From UBA7359 sp963976795 (GTDB lineage: Bacteria > Pseudomonadota > Gammaproteobacteria > Eutrophobiales > Eutrophobiaceae), in assembly GCA_963976795.1 (NCBI GenBank), contig CAXBLT010000001.1, positions 124,001-188,000 of the forward strand: a stretch of 64,000 nt of DNA, given 5' to 3'. The notes below the pieces were generated by a model. That model was not told where the DNA came from and ran no database searches. It saw only the letters and a program-made list of their open reading frames with translations. Positions 1 through 9,690 of the stretch are shown piece after piece; within the stretch, counting starts at the first letter, position 1; each line of letters begins with the position of its first letter. Made by a program: the position numbers and the translations under genes.

Positions 1-2
1 CA

Positions 3-131
3 GGTGGCGTACAAAACCTAAAAAACCTGTGTCAATTGCATAAAATAGGCGTAAACGGAGTATTGCTCGCTTCTGCACTGCACAACGGGTCAATAACCCA
101 AGATGAGTTATATTTGATTGCGAAACAATAG
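3..131 (+). CDS. HisA-like TIM-barrel protein, C-terminal fragment
   Basis: An open frame enters from the left edge and ends with TAG at 129-131, giving the last 42 residues of a protein. The peptide has a Gly-Gly-Val start, a G-V-x-G-V-L-x-A-S-A-L-H stretch and a G-x-I-T tail. This is the phosphate-binding C-terminal end typical of HisA/HisF TIM barrels. A HisA-related family is commonly found with H4MPT/methanofuran genes in methylotrophs, and the window carries such genes, so that family is more likely than histidine-pathway HisA. Only the fragment is visible, so the assignment is by pattern and context. The following 222 bases to the next gene show no gene. Confidence 0.6.
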   Translation, partial: GGVQNLKNLCQLHKIGVNGVLLASALHNGSITQDELYLIAKQ

Positions 132-353
132 TTTACATTGAAAATTTTCCCTCTACGGGCTTTAAACTACTTCACTTAAAATTAAGATTGGCGATATACT
201 CTAGACAATACGTTTTAATTTGGGTCTTGTTTTTTCTCGGCGCAAGAATAAATCATAGATACAAGACTCCATTTATATAGGCATTAATAATGTCATGAGA
301 CCAACCGTTCAAATATCAATGTTTGCAAACCTGCTCGCTCCAAGGGTGTCATT

Positions 354-3300
354 TTGATATATCGTTTATATTCTTTTACTGTTACATCTTTTTTTCAATA
401 CTTAGTTGTCTTGCTAACGCTTGCCCTCATGCCTGCTATATGTTTTACACCGGGACAACTACCACTCAAAGTAGGCATCTACGACAACCCTCCTTTCGTT
501 TTTATGGATGACAATGGTATTCCTAGAGGTTTCGATATTGAAATGCTCAATAATGTCGCGGCTCAGGAAGGTTGGTCACTTGAGTATGTCTTTGATGAAT
601 GGTCTGTTTTGCTGGAAAAAACCCGTATGGGGGAAATTGATCTACTGATGGGGATCGCCTATACCGAAGAACGAGACAAATTCCTGGACTTTGGCGATGT
701 TGAGTTTTTCTCTACATGGGGAGCAGTATCCGCTCTCGCTGAATCAAACATCCAGGATATTAGTGATTTAGACACCAAACCTGTCGCCGTGCTTAAAAAT
801 GATAAAATTGCCGAAGACTTCAAACAACATTGTTTACACGTCGGTGTGCAGCCTATCTTCTTTGAAGTAGACACTTATGCTGAAGCGTTCAAATTAATAG
901 AATCTGGCGAGGTTTTAGCCAGTATAAGCAGTAATATTTATGCATTGCGCCACGCCAAACACTTTAACGCACAATTGGTACCAATCGAATTCGCACCAAC
1001 CTTAAGTACATTAGCTTTTCCAATTGGCCGGCACAAAGACATATCAAAAACTATTAGCAACCGCGTCTGGCGTTTAAAAAGAGACAAGTCCTCAATTTAC
1101 TATCGTCTTTATGACAGATGGTTTAGTGGAGAAAAATTAATCGGACTCACCCATGATGAACATGCCTGGATTAAAAAACATCCTGTAATTCGCCTTGCTC
1201 TGGTATCAGATAATCCTCCATATCATTTCTTTGACAGCAATGGAAAGTTTTCTGGGCTGGCCGCTGACTTTTTTGAACTCTTTCAAAAAGATTTAGATAT
1301 AAACATTGAAGTGGTCAACGCAAGAAGCCAAAAAGAAATTCTGGAGATGCTTGCCAATAAAGAAGTTGATGTCATCCCTTCGCTAAACCCGCTTGCTGAG
1401 CATGAAGAATACTTGCAGTTTTCTGATGACTTTCTTCATTATAGTTATGCCATCGTGGCTCGAAGAGTGGACGCTACCATTAAAAATGAGTCTGATCTTT
1501 CCGGTAAAAGAGTTGTTCTCCTTAAAGGTTTTCCCGCTAACGATGCTTTGATTAGAAGACATCCAGACCTGGATTATTCATACGCGGCAACCCCATTCGA
1601 AGCCTTGCTTCAGGTTACTGAAGGTAAAGCCGACGCAACAGTATTGTTACATGCAGCTTCAGTTGACTTGATGAATCGCAATGAGATATTCGATCTTGAC
1701 ATAAAAACTGTCTTACCTTGGGGTGGAGGTAAAGGCAGTATTGGCGTAAGAAAGGACTGGCCTGAATTCGTATCTATTTTAAATAAAGAGTTACAAGCAA
1801 CGCCTGAAAATATAAAAACAAATATCTTCAATAAATGGGTTTATCCCGAACGGCGTATCCTGGATATAAAACGGCTAGTACTTACTAAAGAAGAAAAAGT
1901 CTGGCTTCGAAAATATGGTGAAATAACACTTGGATTCACCCCAAATATAGAACCGTTGATTGTTGTCTCAGAAGATGGAAGTCTTTCTGGCATTCTCATC
2001 GACATTTACGATGAGCTAGAAAAACTCACAGGCTTAAAGGTAAACATTAAAAGTGATAACTGGCCTTCTACAATCGAAAAAGCAACACAAGGAAAACTAA
2101 ACGGATTACTTGCTTCTCCACCCGCCTTGGCAGAGTCGATCGGTTTGCCTTATTCCACAGCCATTGTAAAAGGAACACCTGCCATCTTTGCCAGAACCGA
2201 TGCTCCGTTCGAAATTAACAGTACCGATGACTTGATTGGAAAAAGAATTGCCGTGCATAAGGGTATCGATGTGATAGAAAAAACCTTATCCCAATACAAA
2301 GATAAGATTGAAATCATCGAGACTGGATCCGCACAGGAGATGATGACATTGGTGCTTAGGGGAAGAGCAGATGTCGCCTTTGGTCTCAGCTATCATAATT
2401 ATCTTATTGGGAAACATTTTCTTGTGGATATTGAGCCAGTCTATTTTTTAAAGCAATACAGCGCTGTTGGAGTTGCTTCGATTAGTAGTGAGTCCTCAGA
2501 AGTCGTCTCGATAATAAATAAAGCGTTTGCTGCTATTGATCAAGCCAAGGTCAATGCAACAGTTAATACGTGGACACGTTTAATAGAAAAAACAAAAACC
2601 ACACCGATTGTACTAACAGCAAAAGATAAGGCTTGGCTTCAATCTTATCCGAATCTTGCCCAATTGGCATTTCGAATCAGACAGCAGGTGCAACTGAGTG
2701 CCCGAGAACATAAATGGTTATCATCCAGGCTTAGAGTTCCGGTACAAGTGGGAGACTATCCCCCTTTTCACTTTCTGGCTGATGACACGCCTCAAGGTAT
2801 ATCGATAGATTATGTGCGCGTAATGTGTATGGCACACGATCTCGAATGCGATTTTGCAGCGGGCTTAACCACATCTGAGTCTATTGATTCGATGCAAAGT
2901 CCAGGCGGCATCGCAATTCAACCAGGCTGGCAACAAAATACTGAACGAGAACAATTAGCGAGCTTTACCAGAGCTTATATAGCCTCGCCATTTGTTATAT
3001 TTCAACGACAACATAGTGATCGTATCTTGCACATGGAGGATCTCGTAGGTAAACGAGTCGTAGTTGAGAGGAATTATGCTGTCCACAGCTTGTTAAAAAA
3101 GCACTTTCCTAATTTAGAGTTACTCGAAACTGACTTTACCACTGAAGCACTCAAAAAATTGGCTGCGGGGCAAGCAGACGCATATGTAAGCAACCTGATG
3201 GCTGGGCACTACCTGAGCCTCGAACTTGGCTTACCAAATATCGTAGTTGCAGCACCTGCCCCATTCGAACCAAATAACTTATCGATCGCAGTACGTAAGG

Positions 3301-4961
3301 ATTGGCCAGAATTAGCCTCTATCATCGATAAAAGTATCATAGCAATGACGCAGGAGGAGCATAAAAATATTCGTAACCGATGGATGACGGTAGACTTCCA
3401 ACAAAAAACTGACTATGAACTAGTGTGGAAAACAACATTGGTATTCCTAATTATCCTCGCTGTAGTACTAGCCTGGGTTCAGGTCATGCGAAGACAAACA
3501 GCTGCACTATCAGAAAGTGAAGCACGTTTAAGGAAAGCAAGAGATGACGCAGATGCCGCCAACCGAGCCAAGAGTACCTTCTTGGCTAATATGTCACATG
3601 AATTACGCACACCATTGAATGCTATCCTTGGTTTTTCCGAAATGCTGAGCCGTGATGCTGAAATCACTGGTAATAAAAAAGAAAAGATCTCCATCATCAA
3701 TCACAGTGGAGAACACTTACTCGAAATGATCAATGACGTACTGGATCTCTCAAAAATAGAGGCCGGTCGAGTAGAACTAGAACCTCAACCCTTCGAATTA
3801 CCACGGATGCTGCAAGATATTGGATTAATGTTTAAGGCTCGTGCGGAAAGTGCCGGACTGAGTTTTTATCTAGATCGAGACTCCTCTCTTATCTCCTACA
3901 TAACATCTGATGTTAGTAAAATACGCCAAATATTATTCAATCTACTTGGTAATGCAGTGAAGTTCACCACTGAAGGTAGTGTTACTCTGAGAACATGGAC
4001 AGAAACTATCAAGGGCAATTCAAACATGGTCACCTTACACCTGGAAGTTAAGGATACAGGTCCCGGTATAGCAGAGGAGCAAATGGAGAGAATCTTTGAG
4101 CCATTTGTGCAAGCGAAACGCCTTAAAACAAGCACTAAAGGTACTGGTCTTGGACTAGCTATTAGTAAATCGTTTGTTGAACTGCTTGGTGGTGAGATTG
4201 ATGCAGAAAGTGAAATTGGCAAGGGTTCTGTGTTTCATGTCAATATACCTGTAACACTAGCCGAGGCTACTGAAATTATTGATCTGAAAGCAATCAGACG
4301 CACGGTTCTTGGACTAAAGCCAGGACAACCTGCATGGAGAATTTTAGTAGTAGAAGATAGTGCAGAAAACCGACTTTTACTTACTAGCATCTTGCATCAA
4401 ACAGGCTTTGAAACAAAGGAAGCTGAAAATGGTATAGAAGCCGTTGATTTGTATCAACAATGGCAACCCCACTTCATATGGATGGATATGCGCATGCCAG
4501 TGATGGATGGCTATGAAGCTACTACTACAATTCGTGAACTACCCGGCGGTAATGCGGTGAAAATAGTGGCTATCACTGCCAGCGCTTTTAAAGAGCAGCG
4601 TAAAAATATAATAGAGGCAGGTTGCGACGATGTGATTCACAAACCAGTCCAAAGCCATGAGATCTTTGAAACCATGGCTCAGCATTTGGGTGCGCGTTAC
4701 ATCTATGAAGAGAAGGATCAGGTGGCTGTGACAGATTCCACAACCTTGACTGTCGAAATGATGGCCGGCTTACCCACACACTTGAGAGAAGCATTGCGAC
4801 GTCCGGCACAATATCTGGATGCTTCAGCAACCAATAAAGTAGTTGAACGTATTCGTAGCAACCACCCTGAAACGGCAGAAGGGCTACAGTCTCTAGTAGA
4901 AGAGTTTAGTTTCGACCAAATAATGAGGCTACTAAACGAAAGCGACCCCATTCATCATTAG
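354..4961 (+). CDS. Giant hybrid sensor histidine kinase with four periplasmic solute-binding-type modules
   Basis: A 1535-residue hybrid histidine kinase. It starts at TTG 354 behind an AAGGG ribosome site (342-346); no in-frame ATG or GTG lies between the upstream stop (288-290) and 354. A hydrophobic N-terminal export segment is followed by four tandem bacterial solute-binding family 3 modules (about residues 35-260, 262-505, 506-765, 780-1020). Modules 1, 2 and 4 keep the ligand-pocket motif with a D-N/Y-P-P core. One membrane helix (about 1028-1046) leads to a HisKA domain with phospho-His at about 1082 (M-S-H-E-L-R-T-P), HATPase_c with D-T-G-P-G-I and G-T-G-L-G-L boxes, then a receiver with Asp about 1378. 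Signals are presumably small periplasmic ligands such as amino acids or organic acids. The ligand and the target regulator are unknown. The receiver-PAS protein 84 bases downstream is the obvious partner. Confidence 0.88.
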   Translation: MIYRLYSFTVTSFFQYLVVLLTLALMPAICFTPGQLPLKVGIYDNPPFVFMDDNGIPRGFDIEMLNNVAAQEGWSLEYVFDEWSVLLEKTRMGEIDLLMGIAYTEERDKFLDFGDVEFFSTWGAVSALAESNIQDISDLDTKPVAVLKNDKIAEDFKQHCLHVGVQPIFFEVDTYAEAFKLIESGEVLASISSNIYALRHAKHFNAQLVPIEFAPTLSTLAFPIGRHKDISKTISNRVWRLKRDKSSIYYRLYDRWFSGEKLIGLTHDEHAWIKKHPVIRLALVSDNPPYHFFDSNGKFSGLAADFFELFQKDLDINIEVVNARSQKEILEMLANKEVDVIPSLNPLAEHEEYLQFSDDFLHYSYAIVARRVDATIKNESDLSGKRVVLLKGFPANDALIRRHPDLDYSYAATPFEALLQVTEGKADATVLLHAASVDLMNRNEIFDLDIKTVLPWGGGKGSIGVRKDWPEFVSILNKELQATPENIKTNIFNKWVYPERRILDIKRLVLTKEEKVWLRKYGEITLGFTPNIEPLIVVSEDGSLSGILIDIYDELEKLTGLKVNIKSDNWPSTIEKATQGKLNGLLASPPALAESIGLPYSTAIVKGTPAIFARTDAPFEINSTDDLIGKRIAVHKGIDVIEKTLSQYKDKIEIIETGSAQEMMTLVLRGRADVAFGLSYHNYLIGKHFLVDIEPVYFLKQYSAVGVASISSESSEVVSIINKAFAAIDQAKVNATVNTWTRLIEKTKTTPIVLTAKDKAWLQSYPNLAQLAFRIRQQVQLSAREHKWLSSRLRVPVQVGDYPPFHFLADDTPQGISIDYVRVMCMAHDLECDFAAGLTTSESIDSMQSPGGIAIQPGWQQNTEREQLASFTRAYIASPFVIFQRQHSDRILHMEDLVGKRVVVERNYAVHSLLKKHFPNLELLETDFTTEALKKLAAGQADAYVSNLMAGHYLSLELGLPNIVVAAPAPFEPNNLSIAVRKDWPELASIIDKSIIAMTQEEHKNIRNRWMTVDFQQKTDYELVWKTTLVFLIILAVVLAWVQVMRRQTAALSESEARLRKARDDADAANRAKSTFLANMSHELRTPLNAILGFSEMLSRDAEITGNKKEKISIINHSGEHLLEMINDVLDLSKIEAGRVELEPQPFELPRMLQDIGLMFKARAESAGLSFYLDRDSSLISYITSDVSKIRQILFNLLGNAVKFTTEGSVTLRTWTETIKGNSNMVTLHLEVKDTGPGIAEEQMERIFEPFVQAKRLKTSTKGTGLGLAISKSFVELLGGEIDAESEIGKGSVFHVNIPVTLAEATEIIDLKAIRRTVLGLKPGQPAWRILVVEDSAENRLLLTSILHQTGFETKEAENGIEAVDLYQQWQPHFIWMDMRMPVMDGYEATTTIRELPGGNAVKIVAITASAFKEQRKNIIEAGCDDVIHKPVQSHEIFETMAQHLGARYIYEEKDQVAVTDSTTLTVEMMAGLPTHLREALRRPAQYLDASATNKVVERIRSNHPETAEGLQSLVEEFSFDQIMRLLNESDPIHH

Positions 4962-5045
4962 GCTACCAATCGCTCGATAATTATGAAAAACTACAATAAC
5001 TAGGCAGTTTTTCACAATTATTAATAAATAACCTGGGAGAAATAA

Positions 5046-5984
5046 ATGATGGTCAATCGTGGAGAAGTAATGATCGTTGATGATACTCCCGCAAACCTGC
5101 AACTACTGGCAGGTCTGCTGGAAGATGAGGGTTACATGGTACGCCCGACCCGAGTACCAGAAATGGCGATCGAATCAGCATTGGCTAATCCCCCCAATCT
5201 TATCCTGCTAGATATAATGATGCCTGGCATGGATGGTTTCGAAGTCTGTCGACAACTAAAACAAAATGAGAACACGGCAAATGTACCTATTATCTTCATT
5301 ACTGCTCTGCAAGAAACTCAAGACAGACTGCGCGGGTTTGAAGTTGGGGGTGTAGATTTTATCACCAAACCAATTCGACGTGGCGATGTGTTGGCACGCG
5401 TATCCGCCCAACTCGTACTCTATCAAATGGGAGAAAGTCGCAAGCAAACTGTTGGGCTGCGTAACAAGGAATTGCAAGAGAATGAGAGCAAGTACAGAGC
5501 TGTTTATGAATCATCAGACGATGCTATCTTATTACTCAATAATAATGTTTGCTTCGACTGCAACTCATCCGCCCTGAAGATGTTTGCTTATACCTCTCGA
5601 GAAGAAATAATAAACACTCAGCTCAGCCATTTTTCACCTACTACACAACCAGATGGTAGAAATTCAGAAGAAATCGCTAATGAAATGATTGAATTAGCTT
5701 ATCAAAATAACACGCACTCATTCGAATGGGTTTATCAGCGTTCTAATGGAGATAACTTTCCTGCAGAAATACTACTAACGCGCCTATCATTAGGCGGGAA
5801 AGATATAATTCAAGCCACTGTCTGGGATATAAGTAAACGTAAGCAAATTGAGTTCGCATTAAAGAAAAGCGAGGAAAGACTCCAGGTTATCGGCGCGGGC
5901 ACTCAAGATATCGCCCCCCTTATAGATGATGAAGAATACTCTGCTTCTGGCAACACTCCTGATAAGAAGCATCGATTGCACTGA
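5046..5984 (+). CDS. Response regulator with receiver and PAS domain, no output domain
   Basis: A 312-residue protein. Residues 8-125 form a CheY-like receiver with acidic pair D12-D13, phosphoacceptor D56 (L-L-D-I-M-M-P-G-M-D-G) and conserved K108. Residues about 140-280 form a PAS/PAC sensor fold ending in the helical L-K-K-S-E-E-R-L linker that normally leads into another PAS, GGDEF or kinase domain. Here the protein stops about 30 residues later, with no recognisable output domain and no coding continuation in other frames. A GGGAGA ribosome site (5035-5040) supports the ATG at 5046; a second ATG follows directly. It lies just downstream of the hybrid kinase and is probably co-transcribed with it. 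It may act by protein-protein contact or be a shortened relative of a longer signalling protein. Confidence 0.8.
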   Translation: MMVNRGEVMIVDDTPANLQLLAGLLEDEGYMVRPTRVPEMAIESALANPPNLILLDIMMPGMDGFEVCRQLKQNENTANVPIIFITALQETQDRLRGFEVGGVDFITKPIRRGDVLARVSAQLVLYQMGESRKQTVGLRNKELQENESKYRAVYESSDDAILLLNNNVCFDCNSSALKMFAYTSREEIINTQLSHFSPTTQPDGRNSEEIANEMIELAYQNNTHSFEWVYQRSNGDNFPAEILLTRLSLGGKDIIQATVWDISKRKQIEFALKKSEERLQVIGAGTQDIAPLIDDEEYSASGNTPDKKHRLH

Positions 5985-6138
5985 GTTTTCAGGAAAATAT
6001 GTGAATTCATCCTTATTCTCTGCTTCAACCGTCTTTCAACATAAATTGAGTCGTGAATAAGAATAACTTCCCATATGTTCGATCATTATCATTAAAGTTA
6101 GCATAGCGCATAAATTCTGATATCGCAGCCTCACAAAT

Positions 6139-6175
6139 AAAAATGCCCCGATTATTACTAAGCGGGGCATTTTTT
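6139..6175. terminator. Bidirectional intrinsic terminator
   Basis: The arms AAAATGCCCCG and CGGGGCATTTT flank a short AT loop, with A and T runs on both sides. The site lies between the receiver-PAS gene and fae, which converge, so it can stop transcription from both directions. Confidence 0.85.
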
Positions 6176-6220
6176 AGCTGAAAAATTAATCCAGCAACAT
6201 TTTTTTCGTTTAGTTAATGA

Positions 6221-6733
6221 TTAAACGTGAGCTGCGAATGGATGTTCAGCGGAACCTTTCTTACTAACAACTTCTGCAGCTTTAGGCTCACGAGCTACTG
6301 CACGTTTGATTGAAAGTTTGGTTGCTTCATAATTGTAATCTTGAATCTTATTATCATCATCAGCTAACCAATGAATGAATACGCCAACTGATACAAAAAT
6401 ATCATCTGCTTCATCAGCAGGGATAGTGCCGTCTTCAACACAATCCATAACTGCCATAGCAACACCACGTTGTGCAGGGCCAAACATTTGTACTGCTTGC
6501 TTAGAACCCTTAATGGTAACTTTGTTGAAAAGAATGGTATTTGGTTTACACGCCAAGTTAGGCGCTACAACTGCTAATAAAGTGCTGAAACCGTCTTTGT
6601 TGTTGGTCAATGCATTTGCGAAAGCTGATTCAGCTGCACTACCACGTGGCCCCATCATTAAATCAATATGCGCAACTTCATTACCATCACCCACTAACGC
6701 TTCACCAATTAATACTCTATCAATGACTGCCAT
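6221..6733 (-). CDS. fae: Formaldehyde-activating enzyme
   Basis: Fae catalyses condensation of formaldehyde with tetrahydromethanopterin to methylene-H4MPT, the entry step of the cytoplasmic H4MPT oxidation route. The 170-residue length is the family norm. The N-terminal [16 protein letters not shown] block carries the conserved active-site His (about residue 22), and P-R-G-S-A-A-E and the F-G-P-A-Q-R-G-V-A segment are also present. A strong GGAGGAG ribosome site precedes the ATG, consistent with the very high expression usual for this enzyme. It is the last gene of the minus-strand C1 cluster but is set off by 165 bases and a hairpin, so it probably has its own promoter. The ~165-base leader also carries a 10-base palindrome (6816-6825) of unknown role. 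Confidence 0.97.
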   Translation of the reverse strand: MAVIDRVLIGEALVGDGNEVAHIDLMMGPRGSAAESAFANALTNNKDGFSTLLAVVAPNLACKPNTILFNKVTIKGSKQAVQMFGPAQRGVAMAVMDCVEDGTIPADEADDIFVSVGVFIHWLADDDNKIQDYNYEATKLSIKRAVAREPKAAEVVSKKGSAEHPFAAHV

Positions 6734-6841
6734 TTTTTATCTCCTCCAGTTAGAAAGCCACATAAGTTTTGCTAATATAGATATCGTCGACTTCCTATTC
6801 ATTTAAATTTAACAAGGGATATCCCCCATCCGGTATAACTA

Positions 6842-6864
6842 GCAAAAAGAAATAATCTTTTTGC
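6842..6864 (-). terminator. Inverted repeat between the CitG-like gene and fae
   Basis: A perfect 9-base stem (GCAAAAAGA / TCTTTTTGC) with a five-base loop lies 35 bases past the stop of the CitG-like gene. It is AT-rich, with Ts inside the 3' arm on the minus strand. It could act as a weak terminator or a processing site separating the cofactor operon from fae. Confidence 0.45.
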
Positions 6865-6898
6865 CCGTATTTGTTGAAATATTCTCTAACCTATTCTT

Positions 6899-7741
6899 TT
6901 ATTGTATTGTCAAATTATAGACCAATAGACTCGCCGCAGTTAGATCAGCACTAGTTCCTGGATTATAGTTTATAGCTTTAAGTTCCTTGTCAAAGTTCTT
7001 TAATAGCTCAATGCTTTTCTCAGGGTCGCTAGCACTATTGAATCCATCAGCAATAACTTTACTTTTTATTTTTATTTTTTCAGCTTTCTTATGACCAAAT
7101 TTTCGTTCTATGTGTGAATCCTTCATCGACGACAAAAAATTCAAGTAACACGAAACGGTAGCCCATTTTACACTATTCCAACGTTTCTCAAAGAGTTTAA
7201 TATCTTCCAGACCAATGCTAAATATTTCGTAAAAATTATTCACGTATTGCAACGCAATAGAATCCCTGTTGCTGGCTAATTTCATTGCGACAAGTAATGT
7301 GCAGTCGGGTTTTTTATTTACATCATGTGAATTTGAGCTGCCCAAACCTCCAGGGTTTGCTATCTTTATAGCCTCAAATACTTGTTCTGAATCAGTTTGT
7401 GTTAGAGAACTTAAAGTACTTTCTAAGTTTTGACGAAGCTCATTAACATCTTTGAAACCAGGTTCCACTGCCATTATTATAGGTGTAAAAAGCAATAACA
7501 TACCTAGGTTAGTATTACATCCAACTGCTTCTTGCGTTGCACAAACACTATCTAAAATCCGTTGTCCTAAGCTATTATTTACGTCACAAAGCAAGGGTAC
7601 AGAAACCGCCGCACTCTTCTGAAAGTCTAGAACTGTCATATCATGTCCATCAGCATAAAAGTTAACATTCCCTGGCTTGAAAGCTTCCAGTTCTCCAAAA
7701 AAACTCGCCATCACTGCGTTTTCTAGTGATCTTCTATCCAT
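6899..7741 (-). CDS. CitG-like (triphosphoribosyl-dephospho-CoA synthase family) protein of the H4MPT cluster
   Basis: A 280-residue protein of the CitG/MdcB family. Visible family marks are an E-A-F-K-P-G-N-V-N segment near the N terminus, a T-N-L-G-M-L-L-L-F-T-P stretch around residue 96-107 and an N-P-G-G-L-G segment near 150. In methylotrophs a CitG homologue (known as Orf5) is repeatedly linked to fae and mch, and is thought to act in H4MPT or methanofuran cofactor synthesis rather than citrate lyase maturation. No citrate lyase genes are nearby. The ATG lies two bases after the stop of the upstream ATP-grasp gene, so the two are almost certainly translated from one message. The exact reaction is unknown. 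Confidence 0.82.
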   Translation of the reverse strand: MDRRSLENAVMASFFGELEAFKPGNVNFYADGHDMTVLDFQKSAAVSVPLLCDVNNSLGQRILDSVCATQEAVGCNTNLGMLLLFTPIIMAVEPGFKDVNELRQNLESTLSSLTQTDSEQVFEAIKIANPGGLGSSNSHDVNKKPDCTLLVAMKLASNRDSIALQYVNNFYEIFSIGLEDIKLFEKRWNSVKWATVSCYLNFLSSMKDSHIERKFGHKKAEKIKIKSKVIADGFNSASDPEKSIELLKNFDKELKAINYNPGTSADLTAASLLVYNLTIQ

Positions 7742-7743
7742 GC

Positions 7744-8673
7744 TCAGTTTAACTCTATACGAGATTCTAATTGATGATTCTCAGTAATATGCCTAATAAA
7801 TGAATCGATCAGACAGAAGGCTATATTAAAATCTACAACTCCTTGAAGACCATACCATGCAGGAATACTGTTTACCTCAATGATATAAAATTGTCCGTTT
7901 TTATCTTGCATGAGATCTACGCCCGCATAATTAATATCCAAAACCTTGCTCGCCGACTCTGCCAAACCAGCAATAGTTTTATCCATAATAAGAGGCTCAC
8001 AGATCGCGCCCTGTGCACGATTGGTAAGCCATTCATGCCCACGACGTAACATCGCAGCTTTAGCAACACCGTCGATTACCAAGACACGTATATCCGTAAA
8101 CTCATTATTTCTTCGTTTAATAAATCGTTGTAGATAGTAAATACCCGCGAATTTTTCATCGTGTATCAATCCAGATTTGCGATCTACTAAATGAATGCCA
8201 ATACCTTGTGACCCAAACAGTGGTTTTAATACTAATTTATTGCCATTTGCAGTTTCTTTCTCAAGTATTGTTTTCGCATGTTCTGGAGTTTCACAAATCC
8301 ATGTGGTGGGTGTGGGCAAACCCGCTCGGCTTAATAACAAGCTAGTAAGAGGCTTATCCACCGTGCGTTCTATTGCCTTTGGTGTGTTATAAACCGTTAT
8401 TCCAGAATCATATAGTGCGTGCAATATATCTAATCGAAAGATTACTTGTTCCAAGCTGCCACCGGGAACGCCTCTTACAAAGACGCCAAGCGGAGGCGCA
8501 TCAAACCCGGGAATGATTATTTCCTTTCCATCACCGTTTATTTCAATAACACAATCCGTCAAGGAGACATATTGACTTTCAAAACCATGTTCTTTTAATG
8601 AAGTTGTTAATTCTCTGCCATGCCAACCGGGGTCATCCGTAACAATTGCAATCTTTCTTTGCGTCGTTTTCAC
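7744..8673 (-). CDS. RimK-like ATP-grasp ligase of the H4MPT/methanofuran cluster
   Basis: A 309-residue ATP-grasp enzyme. The central part has K-P-L-F-G-S-Q-G-I-G for ATP binding, and the C-terminal part has the metal-binding N-Y-A-G-V-D-L and I-E-V-N-S-I-P-A-W segments of the RimK family. Such enzymes join glutamate or other amino acids to acceptors by an acyl-phosphate. In methylotrophs the equivalent gene (Orf7) lies beside mch and the CitG-like gene and is presumed to build the glutamyl part of H4MPT or methylofuran; which one cannot be read here. The GTG start lies five bases after the mch stop, and the gene ends two bases before the CitG-like gene, giving a tight operon. Confidence 0.85.
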   Translation of the reverse strand: MKTTQRKIAIVTDDPGWHGRELTTSLKEHGFESQYVSLTDCVIEINGDGKEIIIPGFDAPPLGVFVRGVPGGSLEQVIFRLDILHALYDSGITVYNTPKAIERTVDKPLTSLLLSRAGLPTPTTWICETPEHAKTILEKETANGNKLVLKPLFGSQGIGIHLVDRKSGLIHDEKFAGIYYLQRFIKRRNNEFTDIRVLVIDGVAKAAMLRRGHEWLTNRAQGAICEPLIMDKTIAGLAESASKVLDINYAGVDLMQDKNGQFYIIEVNSIPAWYGLQGVVDFNIAFCLIDSFIRHITENHQLESRIELN

Positions 8674-8678
8674 GAGGT

Positions 8679-9653
8679 TTAATTGAATGATTTATCCAAC
8701 AGATCCAGATTAATTTCACCAGCATGAAACGTATGTCCTGTGCTTAAAGAACTTACCGCAACTTGCGCGGGGCTAAACAACATCGGGTCAATCTTATAAA
8801 AATCATAGCCAACGTCCTTGAAGATTTCACCAAAGGGTCTCCCGTAGTCATTGGAAGAACTACTGGGTAATTTATTGGCTAATTCTCTGGCATCATCATC
8901 ACTCGCTTCCACAAACAATTGAATTTGTCCGGCAAATAAAATTGAATCATTAGTCCTGCTCATGGCAGTTAAAAAATCTTTTGATGGAGGACATATTGGA
9001 GCACTTCCAGCGCCATCGATAATATTTTCAAGTGGAAAATGTAAGGCATGTGCTTTATGCAATGCGGTTTCCAATACTCTAGCAACTACTTGTACGGAAC
9101 CGGCTAGGCTCGATGTTGGCGTCATGATGACGGTTAATGCAGAAGCAGAAATATCACATTTTGTAGCTATTTTATCTGTGATTTCCACCGGTGGTATCTT
9201 ATCCGCCTCAATGACGATATAAGCTTGATCTCCTGAATCCCGGTATCCCAATTCCTCATAAAGTTCTTCACTACTCCCGATAGCGCGAGCTGGCCCAGAG
9301 CCTAAAGCATTAAACGCACCTTTACCTTCACCATGACTTAAACTCCACCCTGCATATTGACTAGCCAAACATGACAAGACCGGGTTTGTACTGTGAACAT
9401 CCAGGAGCCATGACCAGTTCCGAAAATTTGTCGATGCTCTTAATTTTACCGTCCCTAAGCCCCCCATGCATATTTCCGCAATCAATCTTCCGGCTTCTAA
9501 GCCGCCTGGCACGTTTATCCCTGCATCTATAATACGACAACCATTATCCAACTTGCTGATATCTAGTCGTAAAGCCGCTGCATTAGCAACCATGTTTTCG
9601 ACTAATGGCGCTGTCAACACGTTAAGACTGGGAGACGATGTTTCCTTGATCAA
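8679..9653 (-). CDS. mch: Methenyl-tetrahydromethanopterin cyclohydrolase
   Basis: Mch hydrolyses methenyl-H4MPT to 5-formyl-H4MPT in the formaldehyde oxidation route. The 324-residue length matches the family. Typical segments include D-A-G-I-N-V-P-G-G near residue 42-50, the [11 protein letters not shown] run near 90-105, G-S-G-P-A-R-A, and a [11 protein letters not shown] motif in the C-terminal half. The start is taken as TTG 9653 behind an AGGAAGG ribosome site, because no ATG fits. It sits between the two ATP-grasp genes, as in other methylotroph H4MPT clusters. Confidence 0.95.
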   Translation of the reverse strand: MIKETSSPSLNVLTAPLVENMVANAAALRLDISKLDNGCRIIDAGINVPGGLEAGRLIAEICMGGLGTVKLRASTNFRNWSWLLDVHSTNPVLSCLASQYAGWSLSHGEGKGAFNALGSGPARAIGSSEELYEELGYRDSGDQAYIVIEADKIPPVEITDKIATKCDISASALTVIMTPTSSLAGSVQVVARVLETALHKAHALHFPLENIIDGAGSAPICPPSKDFLTAMSRTNDSILFAGQIQLFVEASDDDARELANKLPSSSSNDYGRPFGEIFKDVGYDFYKIDPMLFSPAQVAVSSLSTGHTFHAGEINLDLLDKSFN

Positions 9654-9690
9654 TTTTCCTTCCTCGTTTCTAGGTTTGGTTTATTAAGAT

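Noticed and set aside
3479..4222. Antisense open frames inside the hybrid kinase gene
   Set aside because: They lie wholly opposite a well-supported gene, have low-complexity Ser/Leu-rich translations and no family features; the same applies to other antisense frames in the window.
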